In this document: piece by piece, positions 49,419 through 60,498 of the stretch | Layout: each line of letters begins with the position of its first letter | How positions within the stretch are numbered: position 1 is the stretch's first letter | Assembly: GCF_000001735.4 (NCBI RefSeq) | Contig: NC_003070.9 | Span: 21,561,971-21,625,970, forward strand | Reading direction: 5' to 3' | From: Arabidopsis thaliana | Taxonomy: Eukaryota; Streptophyta; Magnoliopsida; Brassicales; Brassicaceae | Length of the DNA stretch: 64,000 nucleotides | The notes under the pieces: model-generated | Database searches by the model: none | Seen by the model: only the letters and a program-made list of their open reading frames with translations | Told to the model about the DNA's origin: nothing | Made by a program: the position numbers and the translations under genes

Positions 49419-49743
49419 GGGAATTTTGCCAATTGTGCCATATTTGTATAAATATTTTGTCGGCAATGCTATTTTTTATATCTTTAAAATTGTGCAATGA
49501 GTCAGCTTTTGACAAAGGAGAAGATGTCTAAACTACCTTTAATTGGTTATGGAGGGAAACAAAACATTTCGCCCAATGAGGCTGACACCTCTGCCAAAAG
49601 CAGTTGACGTCTAGATAAGATGATGGTGTGGCGTGGCACATTAAATGTGGACAGAAAGAAAGTTATGATGGTTGTTATACAATAAAAATGGTTGCTTTTA
49701 ATACAATAATAATTTATCACTTGATGATTTGTCACCCAAACAT
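49358..49743. repeat. 29-bp perfect inverted repeat of the P450 pseudogene 3' end
   Basis: ATGTTTGGGTGACAAATCAT plus CAAGTGATA at 49358-49386 is the exact reverse complement of 49715-49743. Confidence 0.9.
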
Positions 49744-50423
49744 GTAGGAGTCGACGAGAAACGAAGAAAGATGGATGTAGATAATGTATCGGAGAAGGGA
49801 TGATGGACAACAATACTGTAGTTGTAGCAGTCGACGAGAAACGAAGTAAACAAAATACAGATGTCCACGAAGATGGAACCGTGGACAAGTTTTTAGTAGC
49901 AGTTCATGTTCCTAGTATATCTAACAAATCTTCAAAAGTACAGTAGTTGAAGCCGAGGACGGGAACATAAATGAAAAGTGAACAAAAAGTTTAAGCGCAG
50001 TAGACAACTGTACAACTACAAGCAATAGAGAGGAATCGATGTAGATAATGTTTATGGAGAAGAACAACATTGTAGTAATTGTATTAGTGGACGAAAAACG
50101 AAGTGAAAAGAATAATCAATTACTAAGGACAAAACTACAATTATTGAAGCCGTAGACGATCGACTAAACGATTAAGAAGTGGACAATTATAAAAGGAAAT
50201 GTGAATGGATTACGTACCCAATCTTTAAATCCAAAAAAAAAAAAAAACATCCTAGGGACTGCCTCTTTCATCCTATCCAATTTGGTATTCAATATGTGAA
50301 ATCAGATTGATCAAGTTTGACATAGGAAAGCTCGAACTCATTATTATTGAACAGAAACAAAAAACACAATGAAGCAAAGTGATAGTAGCCAGTTGTAAAA
50401 TTACACTAGCGACGATTAGTCAC
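49419..50423. other. Intergenic DNA with a dispersed GTCGACGAGAAACGAAG family
   Basis: GTCGACGAGAAACGAAG occurs at about 49751-49767 and 49830-49846, and diverged forms (GTGGACGAAAAACGAAG near 50087; GCCGTAGACGATCGAC near 50148) follow. GATGTAGATAATGT is repeated near 49773 and 50038. This looks like an old low-copy tandem repeat. Open frames here are not convincing genes. ZW9's 3' untranslated region is probably within 50200-50423. Confidence 0.5.
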
Positions 50424-52119
50424 CTAAGTACTATCTCCCGTTAAAACATTAAGAGACGATTGATGAGAGTAGTAGTCGGTTTTCGAGAAGGACAAGATCT
50501 GGACTTCAAGTTTGAGAGTATCGTTGACTAGGAAACCTTTTGATGTGTTTTTGATATCTGCAAATGATAGAAACCTGTCGAAACCCCATCCATTCTCCGT
50601 TGCATTGGGCCATGCCGCCACTGTGTATATAGGAAGAAATCAAAAGTTATTTTTATTTTTTAAAGGCTCATTAATTATAATTAATTAGCTTTAAATTAGT
50701 AGTAGTAGTTGACAAAGTAGATATCAAACCTTTTTTCTCGAAATTGTTGGATTGGATCTGGTCAATAACTCGTAACTTAGCTTCCACATAACCCTTATCA
50801 TTTGACTGATCACTCAACAAATAGAGTGACAACGAATTACCCGTAGCATTTCCAACTCCATTTGGATACACTTTCAATGCCCTTCAATGTAAAAAACCAT
50901 CATATTATTAAACTAACACATCTTGTACGTATTGTTATATATATACAAGAGGAAGAAAGTCACACGTACCAGTTTCTTCCTCCGGAAGAAAAGGAATCAG
51001 AAGTGTAAGAGTCAAGAAAACGTGTAGAGAATTTGGTGAGTCTCCATTCGAAAATAGGGTCACGAATGTTTTGTTCATTAGAGAACACTTCCCAATTTTC
51101 AAAGGGTTTAACAATGTTGATGTCAACGCCAAACACAACGCTTTCGCCCTCGAAAAAGTATCCATATGCCGGATTTTCAAAATAGTAAATTGGTAGAAAT
51201 TGTAAAAGTCCCCACTGTTGTTTAAACAAATGAAATCGCTGGGCCTCAGTCTCTGCAAACGGATCAAACTTAAATAACTAGTCTGAACAAACCACAAAAG
51301 ATTTAAACATATATATTTACTTGCTCTAGATTAGTTAATTAGTACCCTGGCTTATTTGGTACTTGTCTGTACTGCTTTTATAAGCGAGGAATGTGATCTC
51401 TGCATACACATCTTTTGGATTGGTGATGAGGCTTGAGTTATCGACTCTTACGTAAATCGAAACGTACCCACCCGAGTCCGTTGGAATGTATATGACTGGG
51501 TAGATTAGGAGCGTCCTTATAACATTTTAAGTAGAAATATGTCAAATTATATACAAATTAAAATTTGGGTGAGATTCAGAGCAATAAGTTAAAATCTTTC
51601 ACATAGAAAGTGGAGATGATCAAAACACTAGTATATAAATGAATACCCTTTGACAAAAAAAAATGTATATCTTCTATGTATAAGGTATGGTTTCTCAACA
51701 TTTTTGAAATGGAAGTCAACGCGTACGTACCAATTGTATCCACCGACGGAGAAAGGACGTGACTCATACTTGCCACCGTTTTCTTTGACCTGCTTTGCCA
51801 TAGTGACAAAAGACTGGAACTTCACGCAGTACGAATTTGGAGGACGAGTTCTCGTATCTGTTGTTACTGCTTGCGAGAGCTTCTGTTCATCATGAGCACG
51901 AACAGAGGCAGAGCTAGGTTTTGACGAGCCACACGGAAGATTCCCTGAGTTCCCCACCGCCATGAAACCTTCTTCTACTACTGCTTCCGTCTCAATTAGG
52001 TTTTGAAGGTTGATATAAGGTTTTGCGAATCTTGCAACCTCCACAATGAGTACGAAACAGAAGAAGCAGTAGACAAAGATTGAACCATAATTTCTGCTTT
52101 TCTTTTCCTCTGAATACAT
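50424..52119 (-). CDS. ZW9: ZW9-type TRAF-like protein with two MATH domains
   Basis: Exons on the minus strand: 52119-51731, 51515-51346, 51252-50970, 50881-50730, 50620-50424; phases agree and give 396 residues. Residues 13-30 (GSIFVYCFFCFVLIVEVARF) form a signal-anchor or signal peptide. MATH/TRAF-like domain 1 spans about 95-225 (SYCVKFQSF, FSVGGYNWTLLIYP). Domain 2 spans about 255-390 (FEWRLTKFS, FSSGGRNWALKVYPNG, FDRFLSFADI), each with the typical SGGxxW-xLxxYP signature. Both domains are cut by an intron at the same place, after the tryptophan TG, which indicates internal duplication. There is no BTB or protease partner domain. MATH domains bind peptides of partner proteins; the role of this one is not known to me. 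The name ZW9 rests on locus order and recognition. Confidence 0.88.
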
Positions 52120-52165
52120 TATTTCTTTTTCTATATTTTGTGTTTGTAATAATGTCTTGTTTTAT

Positions 52166-52180
52166 GTACGTATATATAGG
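52166..52180 (-). promoter_or_regulatory. ZW9 TATA region
   Basis: TATATATAC on the minus strand about 50-60 bases before the ZW9 ATG, next to an A-rich leader. Confidence 0.5.
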
Positions 52181-52222
52181 CATAATGATAATATGTGTCA
52201 CGAGATTCACGTTTATTAGTGA

Positions 52223-52293
52223 TTAGTTCTCAGTAATACACCAATCTCATGAGATCGTTAGTTCTCAGTAATACACCAATCTCATGAGATCGT
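52223..52293. repeat. 35-bp tandem duplication with a palindrome in the ZW9 promoter
   Basis: TTAGTTCTCAGTAATACACC... starts at 52223 and 52258. Each unit contains the 12-base perfect palindrome ATCTCATGAGAT (52244-52255 and 52279-52290). Confidence 0.88.
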
Positions 52294-52299
52294 GACACG

Positions 52300-53328
52300 T
52301 AGGTATTCACTAATTAATTAGCACGTTCTACGACATATTGTTTTGTTGGGATATACGTGTCTCACAAAATAGTAATTGTTTTCTGCTGCATCATTATTTT
52401 AACTTATAAGTACAAGAGCAAGTCATAGTGGACAACTTCGTGTTACGCACGTCTCAAAGCAGCTTAAAAAACCCATTGATGAGATCTCGATTCGTACCAA
52501 CTACCAGACACGATTCATACTCATTAATGTTACTAGAGATTTGATTTTTCAACAAAACAAAAAAATAATAGATATTATCTGAATTTAACAGATTATAGTT
52601 TTTTTTTCCTTTATTTCACTATCAGTCTCTGTGTACACTATGGTTGTTATTTTTTATTGAATGAACGTGAAACACCATTTTCAAGTTCATCGACAGAGAG
52701 ATTCGGAACAAGACAAAGGAAGCATTTCGGAAACCACATACAACTTTGGATTAGATGAATTCACTGTTGTGTCTTCTTTGTTTATTTGTTACCTTTGTCT
52801 TTATTCTTTTTTGGCAACGCTTCTCCCGGGCCGGCTCTGAAAGAAGCAACATGAAACATTTGTATGTTGTCTCCATTTTTAAAAACTTTTTTTTACAGCA
52901 AACCTGATTTATAAATAGGCTTCCAAATATATTTAGTTCTAAGAAAAATATATCCAAATTTCAAAACAGTTTATAATAACCCCAAATATATAATTTGTTA
53001 CTTTGGCCCCCAAATTTTGACCGGTCATAGGTCTCTCAACCCCTATATACATTATACATCATGTAATTCCAAAACTATTATATATATATATACACACTAT
53101 TTCATTAATATTTACATTTATATATAATAATAATAATAAAAACCATGACAAAGCATCAACCCTTACCATATCCATAAAATATATTACTCTTGCGATTACC
53201 TAATGACATCTATATGACCCTATCGATTTAATTGCCAGCGCGGTATAACAGTGACACCAATAATTCACACTACCAATTCAAAATCAATTCCCGATAAATA
53301 AATAATTGAAACCAAAATATTTCAATAC
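52300..53328. other. AT-rich intergenic DNA
   Basis: No gene is supported. A TA microsatellite lies near 53081-53092 and the 52751-52957 minus frame is unrecognised. Confidence 0.4.
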
Positions 53329-53600
53329 TAGATTTTAACCCGCGGTACACCGCGGGGACAATTTATATTTTAAAGTTAATATATATAAAATTTTGCAAAT
53401 TGTATCTATCTATAAAATATTTTTATTTTATAATTTACAATTGTTATTAAGTAACGTTCTGCCAAACCCGTCACGCCAAACCCGTCCCGTAAAAAAACCA
53501 TTATTTTATTAATGTTAATCTTATTTATGATATGTTTATGAATTATTGTCTAAATATTTTAGTCGATGTGGGACGTTGAACTCAAACATTTTTCGCCAAT
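53325..53600 (+). mobile_element. Helitron-like terminal region with a perfect GC palindrome
   Basis: TCAATACTAGATTTTAACCC runs into CCCGCGGTACACCGCGGG (53339-53356, stem 8, loop 2) and then an AT-rich stretch that matches 39986-40190. A TC at the start (about 53322) and no inverted repeats or target duplication would fit a Helitron 5' end. The 3' CTRR end is not identified. A short perfect duplication (GCCAAACCCGTC) follows at 53461-53484. Confidence 0.5.
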
Positions 53601-56600
53601 TGGTTAATATATGTTTATTTTTAAAATTTCGAATCACAAATTATGGCGGAAAGAATAGAGATTTTTTTAAACTTTATATATTATATAATGATGTTAAAAA
53701 ATTATGATATATTAAACTTTTTATAATTTTAAATATTAATAATGTTTTATAAATTTAAAATATTTAAATAATTATATTTATTTATTTTATATTTTGAGCC
53801 TTTAAGGTAATGACATAATAACTCTAAAAGCAAGGATTTAGAAGATTTAAATCTTTAATTAAATATTTTCATTCCTAAATAATTAATGTCAGTGTCATGA
53901 GATTGTAAATAAGTTCAAATACATGATTTATTTATTTAAACAAAAAATGTTTAGTAAGAATAATATTTGTTTTAACAAAAAACTTTGTTTTAAAATATTG
54001 TTAACAAATATGTTTATGCTAATTTTAAGGGTTAAATTTGATTGATAATGTGGTTGACAATTTAAATCAAGTAAAATTAATTATTTTGGAGAAAAGATTT
54101 AATGCTAATGGCATTGAGTTGTAAATAAGTCCAAATTCAGGATTTATTTGTTAAAATGGCTGCAAAAATGTATATGTAGATTTTTTGAAAGAAGTGATTG
54201 AAAGAATATTTGCTGCAATGAAAGACTACCAAATCGACAATAAGAACAGGTAGCATTAGGCATGATTCATCAGGAGCAAATTTTTGCTTTACAAAAACTA
54301 AAATCTCTAAAGCAAAACTCAAACAAGAAAGAAGTTAAAACCCAAAAAAAAGGGGAAGTAAACCTGGTACTAAAATATATTAAAATGGAACATAATAATT
54401 TTTTTAAAAAAGACTCATAAACTCTAAAACTGCAACTCACAATTTAGGGATTAATTATGGGATTGACACAATTAAGTTTATATCTTTATGAAAACAGACA
54501 TATCTCATATGCCTTATAGATTTAAGTATTTTTCTATGCAAGTATTTTACGAGTTTACCCTTACCACTGAACCTACAATGGTGATTGAGCTCCTGCAACA
54601 ACAACGATTTTGACAACGGTAAGAAGCAACGGCGGTGACTCATGAATCATGTCTCGTGATGAAAAAGACGGCAAGATCTCGACCTCCAATTAGCGTTGGC
54701 GACGATGGTGAGTTTCAACGACGATGGTGAGTTGAGCGATAGTGAGAAGCGAAGGTGATAGTTTGGATCTCTAGAATTACTTTTCCAAATCCTCTGTTAT
54801 TAGTTGGTGACGATGATGATGAACTCTATTGACAATAAAAATCAAATTTGGTTTAGAATTAATAATGAATTGGAGTGTTTAAGATTAGAACCCAAGGGTT
54901 CCCTAGATAGTATCCCTTTAGGGTTTAGATTTCTTCAATCAAAAATCATTTATTTTGATTGATTGGGTTAATCAGAATAGACATGTTGGCTGGAAAATTT
55001 TGTTGAAGACGATGGTGTTGTTAATAACACTATGAATCGTCAAAATCGATGTCTGGACAATGGTGTTGAAGACGATGGTGTTGAAGACGAAGGGCAAAAG
55101 CGTCATATTTGTTGCAAACATATGCCCAAACCTATAAGCCCATTCTAAATGTTCCTTTTTTCTAATTATTGGGCCAAAATGTTCCTATTTTTACAAAAGC
55201 CCCCACAATTCAATCCAAGAAAACTCCCACATACCTTCCCATCAAAGTAGTAGACGCCGGAGCTGCACAAAGAGGAAAGTCAATTTTTTCATATCCAAAC
55301 AAAGTATCAGTGTTCAATTTATACCTAACAGTTTTCTCTTTACTAATATATATCTAACGTTTTAAATAATTTAAGTTCCAATACATGAATTTATCCAATC
55401 ATGCAAAATCATACATCATTGATGACATGAATGTCATGTCCTTGATAACGTTGGTGACGTGGATGTCACGGTTTTGATGACATTGTTACCACGTCATCAT
55501 CTTGTTAATAATAATAAAAATTCTTATTCTTTCCATCACTGTTGTCCGACAGAATTATGAAAATAATATTCTTTTTGATGAAAGGATTTAAAATCTTATT
55601 TTCGAGATTTATAACCAATATTTCAACCAAATATAATATTTAAACCAAGTTTGGAAATCTAAAATTCACCTCTTCTTCTAAAAATCTTTGATCCACAGCC
55701 TTGAGAACCAACATCCAAACAAAATCCAAGGATCGGCTGATCCACAGAATGCCCAAACCCGAGCTCCAAAACAAATATCAAAGTGCCACACTATTTAACT
55801 GACCAAGGCAAGAGGAAAAAACCTGAAACTCCGACAAGGTGATACTCTAGTAAGACTAACATCTAGAAAATGGAGCCGTTCGAAAACCTAGCTTCATCCA
55901 TCTATAAACAAAAGGTTGACCATCTTTCTTAAGATAAGAACTGAATATCAATCCTAATGCATCGTATTGAGACCAATCCGGCCCTACTCCAAAACATGCA
56001 CAGAGGAAGGCTAGTAGATACCTCTTCACCTAATACCATCTCATAAACGCATCCTAATAACGAACATGGGAACAAACCCTCAACAATTCTTCTGATCAAT
56101 CCACTCCGACTGAACTGATAAACACACCCAAGAACATGATAACAAAAAAGCTAACTCCAAGACAGAGGTATGTATAAGTATCGTAACAAATATGCATTTA
56201 AACAAAAAAAAATATATATATATATATAACAAACTGCATAATAAATGCAATATTAACTATATCAATGCACCAAAAAATAAATGCAATGGTTATTCTATTT
56301 ACTATAAATTTCTTTTTACATCTTTTTAATTTAGTGTAACTTAAGAATTTGAAAGATTTTAACCTTTTTTCTCACTCCTTTTTCATTTGAATTTTCTATA
56401 ATTACTTTTTGATTTTTTGAATTTTGATCTATTTGTTTGTTCTTCTCTAGTGAAGATAGAGACTCTACGACCACTAGTTAATGACAACAACCAAACCAAA
56501 CCATACCATATGAGCTTTGTTGCCTCATATCCAGCTACCTATATAGCAACTAGTCGTAACAATTAGATATCAAAATTTTTAATCAGCGATTTTCCGAGCA

Positions 56601-56800
56601 ATTCGTTTTAAAATATTGATTAAAAATTATAAAGTGCAGAAATGAAAATTATGATCCTTGATGTGGTATAGAACAACATAATAAATTAATTGTGATTAAT
56701 TTCTCGTCTCTTATGTTGCAACTTAAGTCATTCTGCTTCCCGTATGTTGCTACTTTCCTTTTTGTCACTTCGTATTAATTAAACAATGATTGCGAGAGAT
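53600..56800. other. Intergenic, repeat debris, no gene supported
   Basis: AT-rich throughout, with scattered less AT-rich patches. At 54600-54760 and 55000-55095 there are short repeats of GACGATGGTG words (for example TTGAAGACGATGGTG twice at 55065-55090). At 55420-55500 there are palindromic TGACGTGG/CCACGTCA words. At 55700-56160 there is a C/A-rich stretch without an open frame. I cannot assign any of these. Confidence 0.35.
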
Positions 56801-58200
56801 GGATGTTTGCATTGGAGAGTGAATCATGGATAGCTTCAAACAATGTCATTTATAGAGCCCAAGAAGATTCTTCTTTGTGATAATTGCGATCAATTATGCA
56901 CAATCATGAGGCCATATGAGGTGTAAGCTTTGTGTTATTTGTAAGAGACTCTCTCGTAAATTTCAAAACCGGAGCCTCTTGTTTCAATTTACTACCGGCT
57001 CCTCCTTTTGCGATATGGCAGCCGAGAGAAGTCTCTTCCCCATGAACTATTGTTGGCATAATCAAGCTCCACGAATTTTTCAGGGTCATATGCATTCACC
57101 TTTACGTTCGTAATGAGCAGGGTCATATGCAATCACCTTTATATCAAACTTGCTGACAAAACCCGACCCTAATAGCTTGCTATGACGAGGACGTGATGTT
57201 TTGCTACATTTTCTATAGATGTTACAACACTTGTGTTTTAACCAATCATTCCCTCAAGGTCATACCGTTTTCATCTCACAAAGTGATAGTTAGTGTTTTA
57301 TTATCATATTGTCAGTTTTTATTATGATTGACCAAGAACATCTGAACATGTAGCCTCATGCTTGTTGGGGTCTAGATCGTGTGCCTATTCAAGCTGATGG
57401 TGATGGAGGGACATGGTAGAGAACGGCGTCATAGAGGAAGACGTTCTCGTGTGGTGAGATATCTCGTTCATAGTCATTTTGTTTTAAGGTTCTCCCAAAT
57501 CTTAAAACGTTTTACTCAACATTTACAACCACATGTCGAGCTAGACTTATAACTACGCCTTGGAGCTGGTCCTCCTTGCCAGCCTTACCAAGCTGGAGGT
57601 TAACATTGCTGGAATCAACAATAGCTTTTATTTAGTGGCGGGGCTTCAATCAACAATAGGTTATGTCCATGTCAGAAGCCTTGGATGAGAGTTAACTGGA
57701 CTTGTCAATTGTTGTTCATGATTGGAAGTGACATTGTGGGCATCCATGTTTTAGCTTACGAGTACAAATTAAGGCAATGTTTATTGCCTCATGTTTGCAT
57801 GAAGTCGAAAGAAATACCACTCAAGAAGGAAATAAGTGTCTTGGAGTAGCAAATATATTGGGGAAGCATTGATGGCAATGATGGACTTTGCCAAATAATC
57901 TCTCATAAGAATCTTGCTCAAGGAGATTTCTCTGAATAACTAGCTGATCAAAGCATACCCTTTACTACATGTTCACTGATATGTTAAGCGAATTCTCAGA
58001 TGATGTGCAAGCAAAACCAAAGGTGACTGAGTTCTTGATGGATGAAATCGGGGTTTTAAATAAATGCCAATGTGTTATGTGTTGTTATTCCAAGATCAGT
58101 ATTCCAGGATATTCTCTCACGATAGTCGATATGTGAATGGTTCAGTTTGACGAATTTTTGGTTTTTGGGAGACGACTTTTGTTATCACCTCTGAATTCAA
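56800..58200 (+). other. Decayed coding-like stretch of unknown origin
   Basis: The base composition is closer to coding DNA than the flanks and short frames open and close in several phases (for example ILLCDNCDQL near 56870, CKLCVICKRLS near 56920, and a lysine-rich frame near 57790-58100). Stops and frameshifts prevent a continuous protein. It is probably a pseudogene or transposon fragment. I do not recognise the family. Confidence 0.3.
57081..57141. repeat. 24-bp direct repeat
   Basis: CAGGGTCATATGCATTCACC plus TTTA at 57081-57104 recurs at 57118-57141 with one mismatch. Confidence 0.85.
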
Positions 58201-58526
58201 TCATTTTTGTCGTGATGCTATGGTTTTATGTTGAAGTTATGTCCATTTCTATGATTCAAATTTAGTTTTGATAAAGTATTATTTTTCGCAGAGTGTACAA
58301 TATTTGAAGTCTGCATTATGGTAGCAATTAATTTGGTAAACCAAACAAACAAATTGAAATGGGGTCAAAAAATTCCCCTCGTTGCTTAATCGAGATAACA
58401 TTTAAGTGTGAATCCGTAGGATACGGTAACGTTAAATAAAATAGTTACGTCTAACTCCATTTTCTATTCCATTGTATAGAAATATACAGCTTTGAGATTC
58501 ATATAAGATTAACATAATACATATAA
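58200..58526. other. Intergenic DNA and 3' region of the mutase-like gene
   Basis: No gene. The right part is the probable 3' untranslated region of the minus-strand gene that stops at 58527. Confidence 0.4.
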
Positions 58527-60498
58527 CTACTTCTGATCAGCAATATCACTAGAAGCATCTTCTCCGGTAAGTATTGTTCCGGGATAGTTGGTCATTGGAG
58601 GATCCGAACTGCTCATGCTGCATTTTTGAAATTGAGAAGAATATGAATTTTAATTTTTTTTAATTGTATCAAATGTGAGCGTTGTCTGAATAAACAACAA
58701 AACTTACCATTTATCTACAAGAACAAATGAACGGAGTTCACAGTTGACAAATCTGCAACACAAAAAAACTTTGAGATAATGACAACATAAATAATAGAAA
58801 ATGATCAAAAGAGAGAGGAGGAACTCTTACTTTTTAGAAATCTCGTTTTTCACAGATGGATCACAATCGTTTCCAAATGAGTTTAATGTTTGATACAAGA
58901 ACCCACTATGAGTTACAACCGCAATCTCTTTTTCTTTCCTTGTACTCAACCTGAATTCAGTTAGTATATCAATCAAAAAGATCATGCCAAGACTATCATA
59001 AAACATCATGCACATAGAGATGTCAAGCATTGCATATATTCACCAGTTAAAGAACTTCACGCCTCTGGTCGCAATATCTTTATCCTCCTCTCTAATGTCA
59101 GGCTTCCACAAGACATCTTCATCAGTTTCTATCTGTATACATGAATATGAGAAAATGTGAAAACATAAGAAAAAACACCAAAAAAAAATCATAGTTTCTA
59201 TAGATTAGGTACTTGCCAATGAAAAATCAATCGCAGGGAATAATTCGCGGTACTTGGTGATATTGCTTCTTCTGTCACAAGGATGAACACCCTGAACCAA
59301 GAACATTGCAAAAGTTTTCATCTCAAGAAAATGCCAATCATGCAAAAGGTAGAAAAGTAAACATACCAAATGTTCTCGGCAGGATTCAACCGCAATGAAC
59401 GGTGGACGATTTAACCTTGATATAGCAGGACGATCGCTGTTTCCAGCACCTGCGGTCATAAGCAGAGGTGTATTTACACCATCTTTGTAACCTTCCCCAC
59501 CAAAAGTTCCGACCGCTGTTTGCAAAGTCCTAAAACAAACAAGTGTATTGAGGTAAATACAAAACTGCTTATAAAAGAACGAAATGGCATAACACAAATC
59601 TATAAGGACGTTTAACTCAAGATGACTATTCTCAAGCAAGAATCCAAGCAATAGCGTTAAGATAATATCAATAAGCTTTACGGGTTAAGTATATTACCTG
59701 AGCAGAGGAGATACGACTACCAACTCAATTCTATTGGAAATACCACTTGCATTAACATGCTTGTGTAAATTATCAACCTACAATAACATAATTCATATTA
59801 ATTACTTCCCTTTTCCAAAATAGTACAGAAACCTCTTTATGTGTTACATTACAACAACAGATTATTCATATCTCATAGTCTATATCATTAGAGCTACCAG
59901 AATAATACTATAAGTTAATGCAAAATTATAGTGATAAAAACCGATAAATCGAGTATGGCTAATTTACTTACTTGTTGCCATCCAAGAGGTGTAAGATGTG
60001 CATCAAATAGATCCTCAGATAAGTAAGCCTTATGGTTCTTCTCTCCTTCAACATTGTGAATCCCTTGAGCATGTCTCACCTAAAATACAAGAACTCAATC
60101 AAAATCCGAGTACCAACAGAGACCAAATCAGAATAATGAGAAAAACAACAAAAACAAACCAGATGTATGGTTTTGCAACGGTGAAGTGGGTAAAGGCCTT
60201 GACTTGGTTTTGTCTCCATATCTAGATATTTAATCATCGAACAAAAACAAAAAAAACAACAATTAATGTTCAGTAATGAAACACAAGTTAAACCCATTTC
60301 GCTTTGACTATGGATTCAAGTTTTCAAGATTCCGACAACAAATGAGAATGTAAGAGAAACAAGGGGAGAGTTACCGTGAGCAGGAAGAGAGCTGCAACAA
60401 CGAAGAGAGAGGCGACTAAGCGATGGAAGAGGAGAGGAAAGATGAGACACAGAAGAAATGTAAAATGAAAGATTTGAGGTCATTGATTGGTGAATCAT
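58527..60498 (-). CDS. Phosphoglycerate mutase-like (histidine phosphatase superfamily) protein
   Basis: Exons on the minus strand: 60498-60375, 60221-60160, 60079-59972, 59777-59698, 59529-59367, 59291-59217, 59132-59044, 58950-58831, 58752-58708, 58617-58527; phases agree and give 318 residues. The first 40 residues are rich in serine, leucine and arginine with few acids (SVSHLSSPLPSLSRLSLRCC), as in a plastid transit peptide. Catalytic features: VRHAQGIHN near residue 64 (the RHG motif as RHA, with the phospho-accepting histidine) and IAVVTHSGF with the second histidine. ESCREHLG and CDRR follow the pattern of the plant phosphoglycerate mutase-like 1 family. The substrate is unknown, and glycolytic mutase activity is unlikely for this branch. 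Intron 6 uses a GC donor. By position it is the AT1G58280-type gene. Confidence 0.88.
59133..59216 (-). other. GC-AG intron of the mutase-like gene
   Basis: Exon 6 must end after TTG at 59217 to join DFSL with IETDEDVLW in frame. The donor is GCAAGT (59216-59211), the consensus for GC donors. Using the GT three bases further in leaves a phase that meets TGA in the next exon. Confidence 0.8.

Noticed and set aside
49547..49888. 113-codon minus-strand frame after the P450 pseudogene
   Set aside because: It spans the inverted repeat and the GTCGACGAGAAACGAAG family, has serine/threonine/phenylalanine-rich composition and no domain; it is most likely chance.
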